Positions 8,872 to 15,952 of a stretch of DNA of 64,000 nt are shown here, in pieces. Position numbers and translations under genes: made by a program. A model generated the notes under the pieces. The model was given only the letters and a program-made list of their open reading frames with translations, was not told where the DNA came from and did not search any database. The stretch is taken from the NCBI RefSeq assembly GCF_003491345.1, contig NZ_CP025513.1, positions 62,001 through 126,000 of the forward strand. The letters run 5' to 3'. The DNA is from Neorhizobium sp. SOG26 (GTDB taxonomy: Bacteria > Pseudomonadota > Alphaproteobacteria > Rhizobiales > Rhizobiaceae). Numbering within the stretch: position 1 is the stretch's first letter; the number at the start of each line of letters is the position of its first letter.

Positions 8872-8961
8872 TTACCTACGCTCCTTGTGCCCCAGTTGCA
8901 AGATGCCGACCTTGGCGTTTGCGCCTGACGCAGTTATGAGAGTCCGAGATTGTGAGGGCTT

Positions 8962-10083
8962 ATGCAGCGCATCGTATTGTTTTCCGGCGGTACAGCGTGC
9001 CGCGCCATCAATATTGCGCTCGCGCGCAAGCAGGTGCACCTGACGCGGGTAGTTCCTGCCTGGGACAGTGGCGGCAGCTCAAAGCTGATCCGCGAGAAGC
9101 TCGGGATCCTGTCGGTGGGCGACATCCGGCAGGCGCTGATGACTATGGCTCACGGCGAACGTCGCTCCGGCGATGTGGTAAGGATCTTCAACACACGTAT
9201 CTCTGCTCTGGGCGAGGCTGGAGATGCTCGGCAGGAATTCCAGCTTTATGCAGAGGGCCGACACCTTCTCCTGGAGCGCATGGAGCCGGGGCTTAGAGGC
9301 GCGATCCTGAACTATTTGCGAACCTTTGCGACCGCGGTCGGTCCTGACTTCGACTTCCGGAACGGCAGCATCGGCAACTTCATCCTGACCGGTGCATGCA
9401 TCGCTCACAACGGCGACGTCAACACCGCCATCTTTGTGTTCCGCAAGCTCTGCGGCATTGACGGGAACGTCTGGCCGTCCTCGCTCGACAGCGATCTTAT
9501 CCTGTCCGGCCGCCTCAGGAACGGCGCGCGCCGTGCGCCGCAGGACGTACTCTCGAAACTGTCGGAAGCCGATGCGGCAATCGGGATCGAGGACATCGAG
9601 CTCACCAGTGAGAGCGGTAAGAATCCTGCTGCAAACAACGCCGTCATCGAAGCCATCGAGGCCGCCGATGTGGTGGTGTTCGGCCCGGGGAGTTTTTACA
9701 CCAGCATTCTCCCGCATCTGCTTGTCGGAGGCGTCGTTGAGGCCGTCGAGCGCGCACGTTGCCCGGTTCTGTTTGTCGGCAACATTCTGCAATGCCGCGA
9801 AACGCTGGGCATGACGCTGGACGACGTTATGGACCGGTTCCTTCGCACGTGGCGGAACGTGAGCAGCACCCAATCCGCACCGCTTGTACAGGTCCTGGCC
9901 AACCGGGTGCTGCTGCCGTTTGGACGTTCGCTCGGCGCTTTTCCCTACCTGACGGCACACGCCGAAACCCAAGGTGCCGGCACCGGCTACGATCTCATCG
10001 AAGATGAGCTCGAGGACGCCTGGAACAGAGGCCAGCATGACGGGGATCTGGTTGCCGAACGCATACTGGCGCTCGCGGGCTAG
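8962..10083 (+). CDS. CofD/YvcK-like family protein
   Basis: 373 aa member of the 2-phospho-L-lactate transferase CofD / YvcK superfamily. The N-terminal Rossmann-like start VLFSGGTACRAINIAL and the loop DSGGSSKLIREKLGIL match the family's GGGT and DDGGSSGRLR elements; later signs are SIGNFILTGAC, NAVIEAIEAADVVVFGPGSFYTSILPH (family GPGSLYTS) and FVGNIL. CofD makes coenzyme F420 precursors and YvcK acts in carbon-source-dependent envelope control; no F420 genes are seen here, so a YvcK-like or uncharacterised role is likelier. It converges with a LysR/TrpD-like fusion, both stops sharing one CTAG. Confidence 0.85.
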   Translation: MQRIVLFSGGTACRAINIALARKQVHLTRVVPAWDSGGSSKLIREKLGILSVGDIRQALMTMAHGERRSGDVVRIFNTRISALGEAGDARQEFQLYAEGRHLLLERMEPGLRGAILNYLRTFATAVGPDFDFRNGSIGNFILTGACIAHNGDVNTAIFVFRKLCGIDGNVWPSSLDSDLILSGRLRNGARRAPQDVLSKLSEADAAIGIEDIELTSESGKNPAANNAVIEAIEAADVVVFGPGSFYTSILPHLLVGGVVEAVERARCPVLFVGNILQCRETLGMTLDDVMDRFLRTWRNVSSTQSAPLVQVLANRVLLPFGRSLGAFPYLTAHAETQGAGTGYDLIEDELEDAWNRGQHDGDLVAERILALAG

Positions 10084-11543
10084 GCATGGCGCCTGCGCTT
10101 GAGCCACTGATCCGTTGCCTGAGTCAGGCAGGCTTCAAAACTGCGGCGCGAGTCACGTGAGATCGCAAAGAGCGCCGTCGCTGCCGTATAGATAATCGAG
10201 GCCTCGGCCAGATCGTCACGAGCCGCACCCGACCACACGGCCTCCCAATATTCCCTTTGACTGAAACCGCTGCTTGGCAGCCCGGTACCGGTGATACCTG
10301 AGCATGCCGGCACCCGCTCACTCGACTCCTCACCATTGATGATGCGCATCAGGTTTGTCACGCGGCTCGGATTGATCTGGGCGAAACTGCGCACGGCGCC
10401 CAAGATCGTCACGTTCTCCATCCCCAACAGCTTCACGACGTCTCCATAGATCGCCAACGAAGCGCCGCCAGGGGCTCCCGTCAATGTTGCAGACGCAGCG
10501 AATGGATTGATGAGCGGCACGACGTTGTGAAGCGGCGTGCGGGTTTCAAGCAGCGGGTGGAGGTTGAGGATGCTCTGCGTACGCGGCGCAAAGGCGGCCA
10601 GCGGCACATAAGCGATGTTGCACGCACCAAGCGCCGCAGAGACTTCCGGTGCCGTCACGCAGACCGGGATGCCGGCGTATTCGGCAGCCTGCTCGAGCTT
10701 GCCACTATCGCGACCGTTGCCGAAATGGCCGTGCATGACGACGCGGTAGCCCGCCGCCGCGACAAGCCGTGCCGAATGGATGAACCATGGCGGCCTCTTC
10801 CAGCGGGGCGATACATAGACCGGCCAGTCCAGATCCGGCTGATGATTGATCGCAACCGTTGGAGCGATTGCCTCGCGTATCGCCTCCACGAATCCCGCAA
10901 GCTCCAGCGCCGTCGGTCCACGATATTGCAGGGTCATCAACAGTGCACCAAGCTGCACCGCATCTGCCTCCCCCCGCAGGATGATGGTCAGAGCATCGCA
11001 CGCTTCCTCCCGCGCGAGCGTGCGGCTTCGTCCCGGGCCCGGGGAGGTGAGCGCGATATATTTAGCCAGTCTGCGCTGCGGTTCTTCGTTGTCGCCGATT
11101 GCAGCAATCCGCCTTGCGATCACCGACGGCGTCGGTGCGGCTTCGAGAAGGTCACCGCGGGAGACCGCGAGCGGCGGGGCTGCGACCCTCGAGCGCTTCT
11201 GCCAGCCGTCCGCCGGCGGTTCGACCACTCGCTGGGCGACATGTACGTCCGGCGCTCGAGTCCATCCCTCTCCCTTCAGAAGCGCTTCCGTTTCTTCCGC
11301 CAGCGCGCGAACCCGCAACCTCAGGGATTCAGCAAACGGCGTTGGTCGCAAGCCCCGGCCGGTCCGAATGAAGATCGGATCGTTGTAGAGGTTTCTCAAC
11401 TCACCCAGCATGCGGCTGACGGCAGACACCTGCAGTTCCAAGCTGGCGGCAGCACCCGTCACGCTTCCTTCCCGCAACAAGGCATCGAGCGCGAGAAGAA
11501 GCTTGATCTTGCCGATCGGTGGAAGCTTGCCGTCGTTCGTCAT
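10080..11543 (-). CDS. LysR-type HTH fused to TrpD-like (glycosyl transferase family 3) domain
   Basis: 487 aa. Residues ~8-75 form a LysR-type winged helix (LDALLREGSVTGAAASLELQ, then SAVSRMLGEL). The LysR sensor domain is absent. After a linker comes a helical TrpD N-domain (LTIILRGEADAVQLGALLM) and a GT3 core with VVMHGHFGNGRDSGKL in place of the TrpD KHGNR region, and TPLHNVVPLINPF matching the NLLGPLTNP region. The glycine-rich PRPP loop is not canonical, as in TrpD2/YbiB proteins that bind nucleic acid. Divergent from siderophore uptake genes and convergent with the CofD-like gene, so it may regulate the former. Function unproven. Confidence 0.85.
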   Translation of the reverse strand: MTNDGKLPPIGKIKLLLALDALLREGSVTGAAASLELQVSAVSRMLGELRNLYNDPIFIRTGRGLRPTPFAESLRLRVRALAEETEALLKGEGWTRAPDVHVAQRVVEPPADGWQKRSRVAAPPLAVSRGDLLEAAPTPSVIARRIAAIGDNEEPQRRLAKYIALTSPGPGRSRTLAREEACDALTIILRGEADAVQLGALLMTLQYRGPTALELAGFVEAIREAIAPTVAINHQPDLDWPVYVSPRWKRPPWFIHSARLVAAAGYRVVMHGHFGNGRDSGKLEQAAEYAGIPVCVTAPEVSAALGACNIAYVPLAAFAPRTQSILNLHPLLETRTPLHNVVPLINPFAASATLTGAPGGASLAIYGDVVKLLGMENVTILGAVRSFAQINPSRVTNLMRIINGEESSERVPACSGITGTGLPSSGFSQREYWEAVWSGAARDDLAEASIIYTAATALFAISRDSRRSFEACLTQATDQWLKRRRHA

Positions 11544-11652
11544 TTCGTGTCGTCAGATCGTTTGTCGGCACAAGCAGAACGATCAGGAACGACCTTGCTC
11601 GCCGGATTCCGTCGCGCCTAACATAAGCTTCCTCATCTTCTCAACTTTCTTT

Positions 11653-11685
11653 TTGAACCCGGTACCATTTTGCGATAATCGCAAA
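11653..11685 (+). promoter_or_regulatory. Candidate promoter overlapped by a perfect 17-bp palindrome
   Basis: TTTGCGATAATCGCAAA (11669-11685) is a perfect inverted repeat with one central base. It contains T-N11-A (TGCGATAATCGCA), the LysR-class binding pattern, and overlaps a possible -10 GATAAT (11674-11679) with TTGAAC (11653-11658) upstream at a short 15-base spacing. It lies between the divergent LysR-TrpD fusion and the siderophore binding-protein gene. The right arm plus flank (ATCGCAAATTG) recurs exactly upstream of the TonB receptor at 18160-18170. Confidence 0.6.
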
Positions 11686-11761
11686 TTGGAACGGCTAAAG
11701 AAAAGATGATTTGACGCTCCCCTTGGCCGATCGATAACTGGCTTCAACCACTCAACTTATC

Positions 11762-11788
11762 TTGGCCAAGCGCGTTTGGCCAAGCGCG
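11762..11788 (+). repeat. Tandem duplication of a 14-base unit in the 5' leader
   Basis: TTGGCCAAGCGCG occurs at 11762-11774 and again at 11776-11788, a 14-base period ending at the ribosome site. Each unit contains the palindrome TTGGCCAA. Slippage duplication is the simple explanation; it could also shape the leader of the binding-protein mRNA. Confidence 0.7.
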
Positions 11789-11797
11789 GAGATGATA

Positions 11798-12724
11798 ATG
11801 TTCGCAATACCCCGGACCTTCCACCTTGCTCTCGCCCTTGCCGGTGCGGTCTTTGCTGCTCAGGCAATGCCATCGGCGGCTGCCGAGATCGTCGTCAAGC
11901 ACAGCAAGGGTGAAACCACCCTGCCGTCGACGCCTGCAAAGGTGCTTGTGTTCGACATGGCGAGCCTTGACACGCTCCATACCCTCGGCATCGAAGTCGC
12001 AGGCGTTCCTTCTGGGGCGAAGCCTGAGTATCTTTCGAAATATGCGGGCAAGGATGTCCTGAACATCGGGTCCCTCTTCGAGCCGGATTATGAAGCGGTT
12101 AACGCCGCACAGCCGGACCTCATCATCGTCGGCGGCCGGTCGTCAGCGAAGTTCGAGGACCTGGCAAAGATCGCGCCGACCATCGACATGACGATCGACC
12201 AGACGAAGTTCGTTGAAAGCGCCAAGCAGAACGTCGAGACGTTGGCGGAAGTCTTTGGCAAAAAAGCCGAAGCTGATGCTGCCCTTCAGAAGCTCGACGC
12301 CTCTGTCTCTACGCTGAAGGCCAAGGCAGCGTCTGCCGGCAAGGGGCTGCTCATCCTCACCACCGGTGGCAAGATGAGCACCTATGGTGCGGGTTCACGT
12401 TTCGGTCTGCTCTTCACCGACTACGGCGTTCAGCAGGCGGATGAGAACATCAAGGTCGGCCAGCACGGCCAGCCGATTTCGTTCGAATACATACTCGAGC
12501 GTAACCCTGACTGGCTGTTCGTCATCGACCGCGACGCAGCGATCGGCCGCGACGGACAGGCGGCTGCCAAATTCCTCGACAACGAGATCGTCGCCCAGAC
12601 CACTGCCTGGAAAAAGAAGCAGGTTGTCTATCTCGACTCGACCGCATGGTACTTGGTTGGTGGTGGCCTCACCGCCATGCAGAACACCGTGGATCAGTTG
12701 ACCAAGGCCTTCGACGCCAAGTAA
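11798..12724 (+). CDS. Siderophore ABC transporter substrate-binding protein
   Basis: 308 aa periplasmic binding protein of the iron-siderophore (class III) type. A signal peptide (FHLALALAGAVFAAQAMPSAAA) precedes the mature start near EIVVKHSKGE. Typical marks: VVDM-like VLVFDMASLDTLHTLGI, QPDLIIVGGRSS and the long backbone helix region. The overall layout is that of the CeuE/FatB/VctP/YclQ group, which bind catecholate siderophores. ATG 11798 has GGAG six bases upstream; the TTG at 11762 lies in the leader repeat. First gene of binding protein-permease-permease-ATPase-DUF2218, and presumably iron-regulated. Confidence 0.88.
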   Translation: MFAIPRTFHLALALAGAVFAAQAMPSAAAEIVVKHSKGETTLPSTPAKVLVFDMASLDTLHTLGIEVAGVPSGAKPEYLSKYAGKDVLNIGSLFEPDYEAVNAAQPDLIIVGGRSSAKFEDLAKIAPTIDMTIDQTKFVESAKQNVETLAEVFGKKAEADAALQKLDASVSTLKAKAASAGKGLLILTTGGKMSTYGAGSRFGLLFTDYGVQQADENIKVGQHGQPISFEYILERNPDWLFVIDRDAAIGRDGQAAAKFLDNEIVAQTTAWKKKQVVYLDSTAWYLVGGGLTAMQNTVDQLTKAFDAK

Positions 12725-12745
12725 TCAGGTCCGAACAGAAATGAT

Positions 12746-12775
12746 CGGCAGCAACCGGTTCATCGGTTGCTGCCG
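12746..12775 (+). other. Perfect 12-bp stem-loop between binding-protein and permease genes
   Basis: CGGCAGCAACCG (12746-12757), loop GTTCAT, CGGTTGCTGCCG (12764-12775). Only a few dispersed Ts follow, so full termination is unlikely. Hairpins at this position commonly protect the binding-protein message or cut transcription so that the binding protein outnumbers the permeases; that role is inferred here. Confidence 0.75.
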
Positions 12776-12799
12776 CTTCTGCATTTTCATGGTGACGTC

Positions 12800-13762
12800 T
12801 TGAAGCTCTTCCTCCTTGCCCTGCTGGCCACCGCTGCCGTCGCAGTCGCAAGCTTGTTTGTGGGCGTCAGCGAGGTGTCACTCCTTCGCCTGATTTCTGG
12901 CGAGGGTGACGAGAAGATGCTGATGGTGCTCGCCGGAAGCCGCGTGCCCCGGACATTGGCCCTGATCCTGGCCGGCGCCGGAATGGCCGTGGCCGGAACG
13001 ATCATGCAGATGCTTTCCCGCAACCGCTTCGTTGAACCGTCGACGGCTGGTACGGTGGAATCGGCAAGCCTCGGCATGCTGTTTGTGCTTCTTGTGGCGC
13101 CGGACCTGCCGGTGATGGCGAAGATGCTGGTCGCGGCCGCCTTCGCGCTGGCGGGAACGGCTGTCTTCCTCGGCATTCTGCGGCGGGTACCGTTGCGCTC
13201 CCCTGTACTGGTGCCGCTCGTCGGCCTGATGCTCGGAGGCATCATCAACGCCTGCACCACCTTCTTCGCATACCGTTACGACCTGATGCAGGCCATGGGT
13301 GCCTGGACGAGCGGCGACTTCTCGGCGGTCCTGCGGGGCCGTTATGAGGTGCTTTGGATAGCGCTCGCGTTGACCATGGCCGCTTATATTGCCGCTGACC
13401 GCTTCACCGTGGCCGGCATGGGAGAGGATTTTTCGACCAATCTCGGGCTGAACTACCGCACGGTCGTCACGCTCGGCCTCGTCATCGTATCCATGGTGAC
13501 GGCATCGGTGGTGGTGACCGCCGGCATTCTGCCCTTCATCGGCCTGATCATCCCTAATCTCGTCAGCATGGCGATGGGTGATCGGCTGCGCCACACGCTG
13601 CCGTGGATCGCGCTTAGCGGTGCAGCACTCGTGCTCCTGTGTGACACGGTCGGACGCATCATCAACGCGCCTTACGAGATCCCGGTCAGCTCGGTGCTCG
13701 GCATCATCGGCAGCATCTTCTTCCTGCATATGCTGTTGCGGAGGCGATACCGTGCAGCATGA
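12800..13762 (+). CDS. Siderophore ABC transporter permease (FecCD family), first subunit
   Basis: 320 aa multi-pass permease. Family marks are SRVPRTLALILAGAGMAVAG, the conserved R-PR-L start region, and GILPFIGLIIPNLVSMAMG, the coupling loop to the ATPase. TTG 12800 with GGTGA four bases upstream is the most likely start: it begins right before the first helix. The TTG at 12767 lies inside a stable hairpin, and no ATG is available before residue ~50. The next permease starts inside this gene, so translation is coupled. Works with the neighbouring permease as a heterodimer in the inner membrane. Confidence 0.85.
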   Translation: MKLFLLALLATAAVAVASLFVGVSEVSLLRLISGEGDEKMLMVLAGSRVPRTLALILAGAGMAVAGTIMQMLSRNRFVEPSTAGTVESASLGMLFVLLVAPDLPVMAKMLVAAAFALAGTAVFLGILRRVPLRSPVLVPLVGLMLGGIINACTTFFAYRYDLMQAMGAWTSGDFSAVLRGRYEVLWIALALTMAAYIAADRFTVAGMGEDFSTNLGLNYRTVVTLGLVIVSMVTASVVVTAGILPFIGLIIPNLVSMAMGDRLRHTLPWIALSGAALVLLCDTVGRIINAPYEIPVSSVLGIIGSIFFLHMLLRRRYRAA

Positions 13763-14717
13763 GAAAAAGCGTTCGCCGATCGTGGTCCTCACGATCACCG
13801 CGGCCGTTGCGGCTGCCGCAGTTGTCGCCTTCATGACGGTTGGCGCCCGCGGCAACTGGGGCTTCGTCCTGTCATTCCGCGGCACCAAGCTTTTTGCGCT
13901 GATCCTCGTTGCCTACTCCATTGCCGTCTCGACGGTGCTGTTCCAGACGATCACCAACAACCGGATCCTGACACCGGCGATCATGGGCTTCGACTGGCTC
14001 TACATGCTGCTGCAGACGCTTTTCGTATTCGTGCTGGGCGCGGCTGCGACGTCCGCTATCGATGCGCGACTGATGTTTGCCATCGAGGTCGGCACCATGC
14101 TGGCCTTCTCCCTGGTGCTCTACCGCTTCATGTTTTCCGGCGCAGTGAAGGACCTGCACCTGCTGCTGCTGATCGGGGTGGTGTTCGGCACCCTGTTCCG
14201 CAGCCTGTCTGGCTTTCTCCAGCGTCTAATCGATCCGAACGACTTCGTGGTTCTCCAGGACCGGTTGTTTGCAAGCTTCAATGGGGTCGACTCGAACCTT
14301 CTGCTGATCTCAACGCTGTTCGTTGCCGGCGCTAGTGCATTGGGACTGCGGATCTTCCACACCTTCGACGTGATGTCCTTGGGGCGGGAAACAGCGATCT
14401 CGCTTGGTGTCGATCATCGGCGGGTGACGATGACGGTGCTTGCGATCGTGACCGTGCTCGTTTCGGTCTCTGCAGCACTGGTCGGCCCGGTAACCTTCTT
14501 TGGCCTGCTCGTCGCCAACCTCGCTTATATCCTGATGCCGACTGGCAAACATCGCTTCGTCCTTCCGGCGGCGATCCTGCTTGCAGTGATCTGTCTCGTG
14601 GGTGGCCAGACGATCCTTGAGCGGGTCTTTGCCTTCGACACCGCGCTCTCCATTGTCATCGAGTTTGCGGGCGGGCTTTTCTTCATCTTCTATCTTCTCA
14701 GGGGCAATGCCCGATGA
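13752..14717 (+). CDS. Siderophore ABC transporter permease (FecCD family), second subunit
   Basis: 321 aa from GTG 13752, overlapping the first permease by 11 bases. The frame is open much further upstream, but those residues are the first permease's other frame. Marks: TPAIMGFDWLYMLLQT, GRETAISLGVDHRRVTM and GPVTFFGLLVANLAYIL (ATPase coupling loop). It has the shape of the CeuC/VctG-type second permease. Its last codons overlap the ATPase start by four bases (ATGA). Confidence 0.87.
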   Translation: MQHEKKRSPIVVLTITAAVAAAAVVAFMTVGARGNWGFVLSFRGTKLFALILVAYSIAVSTVLFQTITNNRILTPAIMGFDWLYMLLQTLFVFVLGAAATSAIDARLMFAIEVGTMLAFSLVLYRFMFSGAVKDLHLLLLIGVVFGTLFRSLSGFLQRLIDPNDFVVLQDRLFASFNGVDSNLLLISTLFVAGASALGLRIFHTFDVMSLGRETAISLGVDHRRVTMTVLAIVTVLVSVSAALVGPVTFFGLLVANLAYILMPTGKHRFVLPAAILLAVICLVGGQTILERVFAFDTALSIVIEFAGGLFFIFYLLRGNAR

Positions 14718-15472
14718 TCGAAATCACTGACGTCACCAAAGCCTATGGCAATACAACCGTGGTGGACCATGTTACCGCGAAGCTGCCGAAGGGCGGCATC
14801 ACCTCCATCATCGGGCCTAACGGCGCCGGCAAATCGACGCTTCTGTCGATGATCGCCCGACTGATTCCGAGCGACCAAGGCACGGTGCTGGTGGACGGAT
14901 TGGATGTTGCCCACACCTCAGGTGAAACGCTAGCACGCCGGCTGTCGATCCTGCGCCAGGACAACCACATGACGGCACGGCTTACCGTGAGGGATCTCGT
15001 GGCATTCGGGCGCTACCCGTACAGCAAGGGGCGGACGACTGCGGAAGATCAGGCTCATATCGCTCGCGCGCTTGGCTATCTCGGACTGGAAGAACTGGGT
15101 GACCGCTTCCTGGACGAGCTCTCCGGCGGACAAAGGCAGCGCGCCTTCGTTGCCATGGTGCTCTGCCAGGACACCGACTACATGCTTTTCGACGAACCGT
15201 TGAACAACCTCGACATCCGCCATGCTGTCGGCATGATGAAGCTTCTTGGCAACGCCGCGCGGGATTTCGGCAAGACCGTGGTCGTTGTCCTCCACGACGT
15301 CAACTTCGCCTCCTGCTACTCGAACCACATCATCGTCATGCGCAACGGCAAGCTTTTCCTGCAGGGCACACCACACGAGATCATCCGTCCCGAAACGCTG
15401 GAGCAGACCTATGGCTGCCCGTTCGATGTCCAGGACATCGGCGGAAACCGGATTGCCGTCTATTACACGTAA
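14714..15472 (+). CDS. Siderophore ABC transporter ATP-binding protein
   Basis: 252 aa FecE/CeuD-type ATPase. Walker A GPNGAGKST, Q-loop LRQDNH, signature LSGGQRQRAFVAM, Walker B YMLFDEPLNNLD, switch histidine VLHDVN. It starts at an ATGA overlap with the second permease. It powers import of the ferric siderophore from the periplasm. The next gene starts 57 bases on, still on the same strand. Confidence 0.92.
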   Translation: MIEITDVTKAYGNTTVVDHVTAKLPKGGITSIIGPNGAGKSTLLSMIARLIPSDQGTVLVDGLDVAHTSGETLARRLSILRQDNHMTARLTVRDLVAFGRYPYSKGRTTAEDQAHIARALGYLGLEELGDRFLDELSGGQRQRAFVAMVLCQDTDYMLFDEPLNNLDIRHAVGMMKLLGNAARDFGKTVVVVLHDVNFASCYSNHIIVMRNGKLFLQGTPHEIIRPETLEQTYGCPFDVQDIGGNRIAVYYT

Positions 15473-15529
15473 TCGAGAGGGTCGCCTGCCGCGCTCCAAA
15501 ACGTCACCTCAACGATAGAAGAAGATACC

Positions 15530-15832
15530 ATGACCGAACAGCAGACCCGCGCCACAAGCCACGCCAGTATCCCGACTGAGCATGCGAGCAAATACCTGCA
15601 GCAGTTGTGCAAGCATTTCGCGCATAAGCGCCCCGTGACGTTCGACGAACACAGAGGTCAGATCAGCCTGATGAGCGGCGATTGTTACTTGCAGGCCGAA
15701 GACGCGGCGCTGGCTCTCCGCGTGGAGGCCGAAGACGCCGAGAACCTGCCACAGCTGGAGGATGTTGTGGTGCGCCACCTTGTCCGTTTTGCTTTCCGTG
15801 AAGAACTGCAGGTCGAGTGGACGAAGGCCTGA
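15530..15832 (+). CDS. DUF2218 family small protein of the siderophore locus
   Basis: 100 aa, recognised by the family core ASKYLQQLCKHFAHKRPVTF, DEHRG and the end HLVRFAFREELQVEW. DUF2218 proteins often lie beside siderophore uptake or reductase genes. A role in releasing iron or handling the chelate in the cytoplasm is a guess; no metal-binding motif is obvious beyond several histidines (QLCKHFAH). Last gene of the plus-strand uptake operon, ended by a strong terminator. Confidence 0.82.
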   Translation: MTEQQTRATSHASIPTEHASKYLQQLCKHFAHKRPVTFDEHRGQISLMSGDCYLQAEDAALALRVEAEDAENLPQLEDVVVRHLVRFAFREELQVEWTKA

Positions 15833-15863
15833 TCAAAGCCTTCCGCAGCGAGGGTCAAAACAT

Positions 15864-15900
15864 AAAAAGCCCTGCCGATCGATACTGGCGGGGCCTTTTT
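15864..15900. terminator. Bidirectional rho-independent terminator
   Basis: AAAAA, stem GCCCTGCC (15869-15876), 10-base loop, GGCGGGGC (15887-15894, one G-T pair), CTTTTT. T-runs follow the stem on both strands, so it serves the DUF2218 gene and the TonB receptor gene converging on it. Confidence 0.88.
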
Positions 15901-15952
15901 CGTTTGGGCAAACAGCCGGCACTGAATCCACCAGCGCCGGTTGTTGTCTTGA

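Noticed and set aside
9079-10107. Minus-strand frame of 342 codons opposite the CofD-like gene
   Set aside because: The opposite strand has clear CofD/YvcK motifs throughout; this one has none.
12767-12799. TTG 12767 as start of the first siderophore permease
   Set aside because: It lies inside a perfect 12-bp hairpin stem and has no ribosome site; TTG 12800 sits right before the first helix with GGTGA upstream.
12878-13888. Minus-strand His/Arg/Gln-rich frame opposite the permease genes
   Set aside because: Composition (His, Gln, Arg, Asp rich) is what reverse translation of hydrophobic helices gives.
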